Below are positions 1 through 5,259 of a stretch of 12,741 nucleotides of DNA, in pieces. Source of the stretch: an uncultured Eubacterium sp. (GTDB lineage Bacteria; Bacillota; Clostridia; Lachnospirales; Lachnospiraceae); contig CAJOQF010000075.1 in NCBI GenBank assembly GCA_905236295.1, positions 1 to 12,741 on the forward strand, in the 5' to 3' direction. The first letter of the stretch is position 1. Every line of letters begins with the position of its first letter. A program made the translations under genes and the position numbers. The notes under the pieces are model-generated. The model saw only the letters and a program-made list of their open reading frames with translations, had not been told where the DNA came from and did not search any database.

Positions 1-105
1 ATGAATGTTCTGTGTATGCGGCACAATACCTGTAAATAGAAGTCCGGCAGCAATAGCTGCAGATAATCCTAATGAAGAAATTTTTTTAGTGATGCTTTTT
101 TTCAT
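1..105 (-). CDS. Secreted or membrane protein, N-terminal part only (signal peptide)
   Basis: Read on the minus strand from an ATG at 105-103, the frame stays open to the window edge and gives 35 residues: MKKSITKK, then a hydrophobic stretch with many Ala, Leu and Gly (about residues 9-27), then a polar segment. This is the shape of a Sec signal peptide with a basic n-region and hydrophobic h-region. There is no lipobox Cys in what is visible and no clear AxA cleavage site. A strong ribosome binding site, AAAGGAG on the minus strand (114-120), sits 8 bases before the ATG, which fixes the start. The mature protein lies outside the window, so its function cannot be named. The gene is divergent from the feo operon and shares its upstream region; I could not find a convincing promoter for it. 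Confidence 0.75.
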   Translation of the reverse strand, partial: MKKSITKKISSLGLSAAIAAGLLFTGIVPHTQNIH

Positions 106-113
106 GGTCAAAA

Positions 114-120
114 CTCCTTT
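114..120 (-). promoter_or_regulatory. Ribosome binding site of the divergent secreted-protein gene
   Basis: On the minus strand the bases read AAAGGAG, with 8 bases to the ATG at 105. The near-perfect Shine-Dalgarno match is the main support that the short partial frame at the left edge is a real gene. Confidence 0.75.
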
Positions 121-215
121 CATAGTTTATACGATCAAATATGTTAGTTATTATTCTATCATGGAAAATGCACAAGTAGAAAGACTCAAATATTAAAAAA
201 ATATAAATTCTCCTC

Positions 216-245
216 TTGACAGACATATCAAACTAGTGTTAGTAT
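216..245 (+). promoter_or_regulatory. Putative sigma-A promoter of the feo operon
   Basis: A perfect -35 box TTGACA (216-221) is followed after 18 bases by TAGTAT (240-245), a four-of-six match to the -10 consensus. Transcription would start near 252, leaving a leader of roughly 160 bases before the first FeoA gene. The weak -10 box, slightly long spacer and overlapping dyad fit a regulated promoter. The assignment rests on sequence match only. Confidence 0.5.
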
Positions 246-252
246 TAACTAA
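239..252 (+). promoter_or_regulatory. Candidate repressor operator (dyad TTAGT-N4-ACTAA) over the feo -10 box
   Basis: The bases TTAGT (239-243) and ACTAA (248-252) form a perfect 5-base inverted repeat with a 4-base centre, covering the -10 box and the expected start site. A bound repressor here would block RNA polymerase. DtxR/IdeR-type iron regulators use dyads with TTAG and CTAA ends, so such a regulator is a reasonable guess, but spacing differs from the classical 19-base DtxR box and a short AT-rich dyad can occur by chance. Confidence 0.35.
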
Positions 253-279
253 GCCAAATGAGATGAAGCAGACAAGAAT

Positions 280-310
280 AAGTGCACCTCAATAATAATG
301 AGGTGCATTT
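280..310 (+). repeat. Inverted repeat: 11-bp hairpin in the feo leader
   Basis: The arm 280-290 pairs with 300-310 over 11 base pairs, including one G-U pair, around a 9-base AT-only loop (291-299). The core TGCACCTC/GAGGTGCA is perfect. It falls within the transcribed leader of the feo operon. Only three T residues follow the core, and then no U-tract, so it is a poor intrinsic terminator; it could be an RNA stability or regulatory element, or a protein-binding dyad in DNA. Confidence 0.6.
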
Positions 311-368
311 AACGAGAGTAAAATTAGTAAAACATCAATAAGGGGCTTTCAACCTGAGTGAAATTAAC

Positions 369-402
369 TGAACAATAGTGAGTAGGGTTGAACAATAGTG
401 AG
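369..402 (+). repeat. Direct repeat TGAACAATAGTGAG, two copies, 20-base period
   Basis: The 14-base unit occurs at 369-382 and 389-402, separated by 6 bases. The second copy runs into the AGGAG ribosome binding site of the first FeoA gene, so the repeat could have arisen by duplication of the translation initiation region. Related AT-rich text (AAATTA followed by AACA and CAATA) appears in the preceding 60 bases, suggesting a decayed tandem array. No function can be assigned. Confidence 0.6.
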
Positions 403-413
403 GAGTGAAGAAC

Positions 414-626
414 GTGATGCCTTTAGTATTTGCAGATAAGGGACAAAGTCAGATCATCAAGAAGATCGGCGGAAATCCTGAAGTAAAAAAACATTTGGAA
501 AATTTGGGCTTTAACGTCGGAGGAGAAGTGAGCATTGTCAGTTCTCTTGGCGGTAATCTTATCGTAAACGTTAAAGAAAGCCGCGTCGCCATAAGCGAAG
601 AGCTGGCTAGAAAAATAATGGTATGA
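414..626 (+). CDS. feoA: FeoA family ferrous iron transport protein (first copy)
   Basis: A small protein of about 70 residues forming the SH3-like FeoA domain, a cytoplasmic partner of the FeoB Fe(II) transporter that probably tunes FeoB activity. The GGNPEVKKHLENLGF and GGNLIVNVKESRVAIS segments are typical of the Clostridial FeoA type starting MPL. An AGGAG ribosome binding site (401-405) lies 8 bases before GTG at 414 and 11 before ATG at 417; the GTG gives the better spacing. A GTG further up at 405 overlaps the ribosome binding site and is unlikely. The gene ends 19 bases before the second FeoA gene, and both precede feoB, so it belongs to the feo operon. Family is clear; the exact start is not. 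Confidence 0.9.
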   Translation: MMPLVFADKGQSQIIKKIGGNPEVKKHLENLGFNVGGEVSIVSSLGGNLIVNVKESRVAISEELARKIMV

Positions 627-630
627 AAAG

Positions 631-637
631 AAGGAGG
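631..637 (+). promoter_or_regulatory. Ribosome binding site that fixes a TTG start
   Basis: AAGGAGG lies 8 bases before TTG at 646. With no ATG upstream of the conserved FeoA domain, this site shows that the second FeoA gene starts at TTG. Confidence 0.8.
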
Positions 638-645
638 ACTGAAAT

Positions 646-867
646 TTGAAGACTTTGAGAGATCTGAAGATCGGAGAGACAGCCAGGGTAGTCAAACTCC
701 ACGGAGAGGGAGCCGTAAAACGTCGTATTATGGATATGGGTATTACAAAAAACACATCCATTTATGTGCGTAAGGTTGCTCCGCTTGGCGATCCGATTGA
801 AGTGACAGTTAGAAATTATGAGCTTTCACTTCGCAAGGCTGACGCTGAGATGATTGAAGTAGAGTAA
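646..867 (+). CDS. feoA: FeoA family ferrous iron transport protein (second copy)
   Basis: A 73-residue FeoA-domain protein, the classical type (MKTLRDLKIGETARVVKLHGEG with a conserved RRIMDMGIT and an APLGDPIEVTV segment). It differs clearly from the first copy, so the two are distinct subfamilies and not a recent duplication. The start is TTG: a strong AAGGAGG (631-637) lies 8 bases upstream, and the next in-frame ATG falls inside the conserved domain. Predicted cytoplasmic, acting with FeoB; the cell appears to use two FeoA proteins with one FeoB, an arrangement seen in other Clostridia. The gene ends 17 bases before feoB. Confidence 0.93.
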   Translation: MKTLRDLKIGETARVVKLHGEGAVKRRIMDMGITKNTSIYVRKVAPLGDPIEVTVRNYELSLRKADAEMIEVE

Positions 868-884
868 AAAAAGAAAGGAAAAGT

Positions 885-3317
885 TTGAAAATGAGCTTAA
901 CAATTGCACTGGCTGGAAATCCGAACAGTGGTAAAACAACACTGTTCAATGCGCTTACCGGTTCTAATCAGTTTGTTGGAAACTGGCCGGGCGTAACCGT
1001 AGAAAAAAAAGAAGGTAAATTAAAAAAACATGACAATGTGGTGATCACTGATCTTCCCGGTATTTATTCGTTATCACCGTACACTCTTGAAGAGGTGGTT
1101 GCAAGAAACTATCTTATCAATGAGAGACCGGATGCGATCTTAAATATCATAGACGGTACAAACCTTGAGAGAAATCTTTATCTCACCACCCAGCTCGTTG
1201 AGCTGGGAATCCCGGTAGTTGTTGCCGTGAATATGATGGATATTGTGAGAAAGAAAGGTGACAAGATAAATGTCGAGGAACTTTCCCGTCAGCTTGGCTG
1301 TAAGGTAGTCGAGATATCAGCCTTAAAGAGCGACGGAGTATTAGATGCTGCTAATGCGGCGATCGATGCCGCAAAGAACGGAAAGACTATTCCGCAGCAT
1401 TCATTCTCCGGTCCTGTAGAGCATGCCATCGCACATATTGAGGAAGCTGTAGTGCATGAGATGCCCGAGGAGCAGCAGAGATGGTATGCTATAAAGATAT
1501 TCGAACGAGATGATAAAGTTTTGGAGAAGATGAACCTCACAAAAGAGAAATTGTCTCATGTCGAAACTGATATTGAAGCAGCTGAGACTGAGCTCGATGA
1601 TGATTCCGAGAGCATTATCACAAATGAGCGTTATGTTTACATTGCGGATGTTATAAAGTCTTGCTACAAAAAGAAAAATGCAGGCGGACTTACTACTTCC
1701 GATAAGATCGACAAGGTTGTTACGAACAGATTTTTAGGACTTCCGATTTTTGCCGGAATCATGTTCCTTGTTTACTGGGTTGCCATGGTTGCGGTCGGAG
1801 CGCCTTTGACGGATTTTACAAACGACTGCATATTCGGTGATGGTTTCCATCTGTTTGGCAATGATGGCGGTTACGAAGAAGTTGCAGAGAGCTACGCTGA
1901 CGCATCTGCAATTGTAGACGGTTATGATGCATATGTAAAAGAACACGGCACAGCTCCGGTCAATGAATTCCCTTATTCTGTAGAGGATGAGGAGACTTTG
2001 GAGGTTACCACAGAGACTGCAACAGTTGAGGATTATAAGCTTGCGGTGGCTACCCTTGAGGAGATCGGTGAGGAGCCGGATCCTGCTGAGTACGGAGTAT
2101 GGGTTCCGGGTATACCGGCACTTGTTGAGGCAGGTCTCGATAAGATAAACGCAGCAGAAGGCGTTAAGGGACTTGTGCTTGATGGAATTGTTGCAGGTGT
2201 TGGTGCGGTTATAGGATTCGTTCCGCAGATGTTGGTACTCTTCCTTATGCTTGCGTTCCTTGAGGCATGCGGATATATGGCGCGTATCGCGTTCGTACTT
2301 GACCGTATATTCAGAAAATTCGGTCTCTCAGGAAAATCATTCATACCGATGCTTATCGGTACGGGTTGCGGCGTTCCCGGTGTAATGGCAAGCCGTACCA
2401 TTGAAAATGAGCGTGATAGAAGAATGACTATCATGACTACAACCTTTATCCCATGTGGTGCCAAGGTTCCGTTCATAGCGATGATCGCAGGTGCAATCTT
2501 CGGAGGAGCTGCATGGGTGGCTACATCGGCATACTTCATCGGAATGGCAGCAATCGTTATTTCCGGTATCATGCTTAAGAAGACAAGAATGTTTGCCGGC
2601 GATCCTGCCCCGTTTGTAATGGAGCTTCCTGCTTATCATTTACCGACAGTAGGAAACGTTCTCAGATCAATGTGGGAGAGAGGCTGGTCATTCATAAAGA
2701 AAGCCGGAACAATCATCCTTCTTTCTACAATTGTTGTCTGGTTCTTAAGCCGTTTCGGAGCAACCGGACACGGATTCGGTATGCTTGCAGAGGATCAGCT
2801 TGAATACTCGATGCTCGCATACTTCGGAAGAGCTATAGCCTGGATCTTTATCCCACTTGGATGGGGCAACTGGCAGGCGACAGTCGCTTCTATCACAGGA
2901 CTTGTTGCTAAGGAGAACATTGTTGGCACAATGGGTATCCTTTACGGAAGCGGTTCACAGACAGCATGGCAGGCACTCTCAATGGCGTTTACAGGAATAA
3001 CAGGATTCTCATTCCTTGTATTTAATCTTCTCTGCGCACCTTGCTTTGCAGCGATCGGAGCGATCAAAAGAGAGATGAACAACAGAAAGTGGCTCTGGTT
3101 TGCAATCGGATATCAGTGCGGACTTGCATATATCGTTGGTATGATGATCACCCAGTTCGGTAATCTCTTTACCGGTAACGGAAATGTAGTTGGAGTTATA
3201 TTTGCACTTGCTTCACTTGTTGTGATAGTATATATGTTGTTCTTTAAGAAATACAGAGAAGCAGATAAGCTTGTTTTTACTGATTATTCATCAGTTGAAA
3301 GGAGACATACAGCTTGA
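885..3317 (+). CDS. feoB: FeoB ferrous iron transporter
   Basis: An 810-residue inner-membrane Fe(II) transporter with an N-terminal GTPase. G1 is GNPNSGKT (11-18), G3 DLPG (56-59), G4 NMMD (116-119), G5 near SALK (145-148); a helical regulatory domain follows (about 165-270). The membrane part starts near residue 287 and holds the two gate motifs: GTGCGVPG with Cys495, TTFIPCGAK with Cys524, and CAPCFAAIGAIKRE with Cys717 and Cys720. An acidic segment of about 80 residues (325-405) between the first membrane helix and the first gate region is longer than in E. coli FeoB. The start is either TTG at 885 or ATG at 891, two codons apart; AAAGGA (874-879) is nearer the TTG. The last bases overlap the start of the next gene. 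Membership is unambiguous. Confidence 0.98.
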   Translation: MKMSLTIALAGNPNSGKTTLFNALTGSNQFVGNWPGVTVEKKEGKLKKHDNVVITDLPGIYSLSPYTLEEVVARNYLINERPDAILNIIDGTNLERNLYLTTQLVELGIPVVVAVNMMDIVRKKGDKINVEELSRQLGCKVVEISALKSDGVLDAANAAIDAAKNGKTIPQHSFSGPVEHAIAHIEEAVVHEMPEEQQRWYAIKIFERDDKVLEKMNLTKEKLSHVETDIEAAETELDDDSESIITNERYVYIADVIKSCYKKKNAGGLTTSDKIDKVVTNRFLGLPIFAGIMFLVYWVAMVAVGAPLTDFTNDCIFGDGFHLFGNDGGYEEVAESYADASAIVDGYDAYVKEHGTAPVNEFPYSVEDEETLEVTTETATVEDYKLAVATLEEIGEEPDPAEYGVWVPGIPALVEAGLDKINAAEGVKGLVLDGIVAGVGAVIGFVPQMLVLFLMLAFLEACGYMARIAFVLDRIFRKFGLSGKSFIPMLIGTGCGVPGVMASRTIENERDRRMTIMTTTFIPCGAKVPFIAMIAGAIFGGAAWVATSAYFIGMAAIVISGIMLKKTRMFAGDPAPFVMELPAYHLPTVGNVLRSMWERGWSFIKKAGTIILLSTIVVWFLSRFGATGHGFGMLAEDQLEYSMLAYFGRAIAWIFIPLGWGNWQATVASITGLVAKENIVGTMGILYGSGSQTAWQALSMAFTGITGFSFLVFNLLCAPCFAAIGAIKREMNNRKWLWFAIGYQCGLAYIVGMMITQFGNLFTGNGNVVGVIFALASLVVIVYMLFFKKYREADKLVFTDYSSVERRHTA

Positions 3318-3499
3318 TAGCTTGGTTATCTGAAAATCTTGGTACGATAGTGGTCAGTCTTGTACTGATCGCTGTCGTCGGATTAATAATATTTAAATTA
3401 GTAAGGGACAAAAGACGTGGTAAGACCAGTTGCGGATGCGACTGTGGCTGTTCCGGATGCAGTGCGTGTGACAGCAAAAGCACTTCCGGTTCACACTAG
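3314..3499 (+). CDS. FeoB-associated Cys-rich membrane protein
   Basis: A 61-residue protein with one membrane helix (about residues 8-28), a short basic patch (RDKRRGK, 31-37) and a tail with six cysteines (40, 42, 44, 46, 49 and 52) in Cys-x-Cys-type spacing. This matches the FeoB-associated family found just after feoB in many Firmicutes (Pfam FeoB_associated). By the positive-inside rule the Cys tail should face the cytoplasm, where it could receive or buffer Fe(II) leaving FeoB; that role is inferred, not proven. The TTG start overlaps the feoB stop as TTGA (4 bases), with GGAG (3301-3304) 9 bases upstream, so the two are translationally coupled. No ATG exists in this frame, so a non-ATG start is required. 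Confidence 0.88.
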   Translation: MIAWLSENLGTIVVSLVLIAVVGLIIFKLVRDKRRGKTSCGCDCGCSGCSACDSKSTSGSH

Positions 3500-3500
3500 C

Positions 3501-3527
3501 ATTGATATGCGGTCTGTATCAATTTTT
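3501..3527 (+). terminator. Weak intrinsic terminator after the feo operon
   Basis: ATTGATA (3501-3507) and TATCAAT (3517-3523) form a perfect 7-bp stem with a 9-base loop, followed by more T residues (to 3527). The stem is mostly A-T, so read-through is likely. Its position directly after the last feo stop codon and before a new promoter supports the call. Confidence 0.45.
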
Positions 3528-3529
3528 GG

Positions 3530-3557
3530 TTGATTTTTCATGTCGGAGTGATATAAT
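3530..3557 (+). promoter_or_regulatory. Promoter with extended -10 for the downstream operon
   Basis: TTGATT (3530-3535) and a perfect TATAAT (3552-3557) are separated by 16 bases, and TG lies one base before the -10 box (3549-3550), an extended -10 element. The expected start site (about 3564) coincides with the ATG of the next gene at 3565, so the transcript would have little or no 5' leader. Confidence 0.65.
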
Positions 3558-3564
3558 ACGACAC

Positions 3565-3813
3565 ATGAGCAATTCTTACCGGTGTTTTGAAAACAAAGAA
3601 TGTAAATATTATCCATGTCATGAGGGGATAGAAGAGATGAATTGTCTTTTTTGTTATTGTCCCCTCTATTTTTTTGTTGACTGCCCGGGAAATCCGGAAT
3701 ATAAAGGAAATACGAAGGTTTGTACGGGATGCACGTTTCCGCACAAGCCTTCAAATTATGATAAGATCAATGATTTTTTGCGCAAAAAGATAAAAGATCA
3801 GGATCGGTTATAG
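3565..3813 (+). CDS. Cysteine-rich small domain protein (PF04071-like)
   Basis: An 82-residue protein with nine cysteines (7, 13, 18, 27, 30, 32, 40, 53, 56) and His19 and His60. The pattern CxxxxxC-xxxxCH, NCLFCYCPLY, VCxxCTFPH is that of the 'cysteine-rich small domain' family, thought to bind metal; its function is unknown. The ATG at 3565 matches the usual family N-terminus. No Shine-Dalgarno sequence lies at normal distance (GGAG at 3545-3548 is 16 bases away), and the TATAAT box ends at 3557, which suggests leaderless translation. An in-frame ATG at 3637 would cut off three cysteines and is unlikely. It lies 35 bases before a radical SAM gene and directly after the feo operon. Confidence 0.85.
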   Translation: MSNSYRCFENKECKYYPCHEGIEEMNCLFCYCPLYFFVDCPGNPEYKGNTKVCTGCTFPHKPSNYDKINDFLRKKIKDQDRL

Positions 3814-3848
3814 TACGTATATTTTAATATGATAGGAAGGGTGTAAAA

Positions 3849-4454
3849 ATGCAGGAGTTACTTTATAAGGTAGGAAAAAATCTGTATGTAAATCTTACTA
3901 ACAAATGTCCATGTGACTGTACATTTTGCCTGAGACATAATATGGACAGTATCGGCGGATCCGATTCGCTTTGGCTCGATCATGAGCCGGATCATGATGA
4001 GGTTATGGAAGCATTTAAGAAGTTTCCGTCAGACTCATACAGAGAACTTGTATTTTGCGGATTCGGTGAGCCGACCGAAAGACTTGATGTACTGCTTGAG
4101 GTGGCAAAGACGGTCAAGGAGAAATGGAATAAACCTATCCGTATCAACACCAATGGCATGGCTAATCTTATAAATGAAAAGGATGTTCCGCCTCTGTTTG
4201 AGGGGCTTATTGATTCGGTTTCCATCAGTCTGAATAATCCCGACCCTGTTAAATTCCAGGAACTTGTAAGATGCAAATTCGGTGAGAAATCATTCGACGC
4301 CCTTATTGAATTTGCGAAAGAGTGCGTGAAATACACAAAAAATGTCACAATGACAACCGTTGATACCACCCTTTCGAAAGAGGAAGAGGATGAGTGCAGA
4401 AGAATCTGCAAAGAGATAGGAGCCACATACAGGATCAGAGCTTGGGAGGCATAA
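3849..4454 (+). CDS. Short radical SAM protein, TatD-associated type
   Basis: A 201-residue protein with the radical SAM signature C20-x3-C24-x2-C27 (KCPCDCTFCLR) that would hold a [4Fe-4S] cluster and cleave S-adenosylmethionine. Other family-like segments are LVFCGFGEPTE (the SAM-binding GGE-like region) and the strand motif IRINTNG. It resembles the short radical SAM family usually linked or fused to TatD nucleases (TIGR04038, from memory); the substrate is unknown, and no tatD gene is visible here. The ribosome binding site AGGAAGGG ends about 8 bases before the ATG. The stop overlaps the proB start (TAATG), so the two are co-translated. About 200 residues is a minimal radical SAM core with no auxiliary cluster domain. 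Confidence 0.87.
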   Translation: MQELLYKVGKNLYVNLTNKCPCDCTFCLRHNMDSIGGSDSLWLDHEPDHDEVMEAFKKFPSDSYRELVFCGFGEPTERLDVLLEVAKTVKEKWNKPIRINTNGMANLINEKDVPPLFEGLIDSVSISLNNPDPVKFQELVRCKFGEKSFDALIEFAKECVKYTKNVTMTTVDTTLSKEEEDECRRICKEIGATYRIRAWEA

Positions 4455-5257
4455 TGAGTAATACTAATCGCCCGTCACTTGGGAAAAAGAAAAGAATAGT
4501 AATAAAGATCGGGTCATCATCGATCACACATGCAGAAACAGGAAATATGAATTATGCAAAGATTGAAAAGCTTGCACGGGAATTGTGTGATCTGAGAGGT
4601 GAGGGATATGATGTGTGTCTCGTAAGCTCCGGAGCGATCGCTATCGGGCGCGAGGTTATGGCAATGGATAAGCCGTCGACGAATGTTGAGAAGCAGGCTC
4701 TTGCCGCTATAGGACAGGCTTCGCTTATGATGACTTACAAGAGGGTTTTTGCTCAGTATGACCAGCGTATCGCCCAGGTTCTTCTCACAAAAAATACAAC
4801 AGATCACGCTGAACAGCTCGAGAATGCGATTAATACCTTTGAGCAGCTTTTTAAATTCGGTGTTATTCCGATCGTCAATGAAAATGATGCGCTCTCAACA
4901 TACGAGATCCAGTTTGGCGACAATGATACACTCTCGGCTACCGTTACAAAGATGGTCGGGGCAGATCTTCTTGTACTTGTATCCGATGTGGATGGATTGT
5001 ACACAGACGATCCGAGAAAATGTGAGAATGCTTCGCTGGTAGAATACGTAGAGACAATAGATGATGATCTTCTTGAGATGGCAAAGGGAAGCACCGGAAG
5101 CAATGTGGGTACCGGCGGTATGCAGACAAAACTTAACGCCGCGCTCATTGCCACCGAATCCGGAGCGGATATGATCATAATCAACAGCAAACAGCTCGAT
5201 GCCCTTCATCAGCTTTTTGATAACACTTATGTGGGCACATTGTTTAAAGGAAAATAA
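4454..5257 (+). CDS. proB: Glutamate 5-kinase (PUA-less)
   Basis: A cytoplasmic enzyme of 267 residues that phosphorylates L-glutamate with ATP, the first step of proline synthesis. It has the amino acid kinase fold: KIGSSS (18-23), VSSGAIAIG (57-65), NEND (142-145), FGDNDTLSA (154-162), SDVDGLYTDDPR (177-188) and GTGGMQTKL near the C-terminus. Unlike E. coli ProB (367 residues) it lacks the C-terminal PUA domain, a common form in Firmicutes. I chose ATG 4454 because it overlaps the preceding stop (TAATG), has GGGAGG (4444-4449) just upstream, and upstream codons would lie inside the radical SAM gene. No proA or proC lies in the window. Proline feedback control is usual in the family but cannot be judged here. 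Confidence 0.95.
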   Translation: MSNTNRPSLGKKKRIVIKIGSSSITHAETGNMNYAKIEKLARELCDLRGEGYDVCLVSSGAIAIGREVMAMDKPSTNVEKQALAAIGQASLMMTYKRVFAQYDQRIAQVLLTKNTTDHAEQLENAINTFEQLFKFGVIPIVNENDALSTYEIQFGDNDTLSATVTKMVGADLLVLVSDVDGLYTDDPRKCENASLVEYVETIDDDLLEMAKGSTGSNVGTGGMQTKLNAALIATESGADMIIINSKQLDALHQLFDNTYVGTLFKGK

Positions 5258-5259
5258 AT

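Noticed and set aside
144..158. Second full operator dyad (TTAG-N8-CTA) for the divergent gene.
   Set aside because: The symmetry is imperfect and the region is AT-rich; a chance match is likely, so only the half-site resemblance is mentioned.
5..196. Plus-strand frame of 63 codons at the left edge.
   Set aside because: It runs antisense to the well-supported signal-peptide gene, has no ribosome binding site and shows no protein-like composition.
263..295. Tiny plus-strand frame of ten codons (MKQTRISAPQ) in the feo leader, a possible leader peptide.
   Set aside because: No Shine-Dalgarno sequence before the ATG, no enriched amino acid, and a length expected by chance.
280..313. The leader hairpin as an intrinsic terminator.
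   Set aside because: It is followed by only a few T residues and no U-tract on the plus strand, and by no T-run on the minus strand.
282..341. GTG-started frame of 19 codons across the leader hairpin.
   Set aside because: No ribosome binding site, and the start is buried in the hairpin stem.
369..402. CRISPR-like repeat array.
   Set aside because: Only two 14-base copies with a 6-base gap, far too short and few.
2033..2572. Long minus-strand frame of 179 codons within feoB.
   Set aside because: It is a shadow of the conserved feoB membrane region; the encoded text is low in domain character and has no upstream ribosome binding site.
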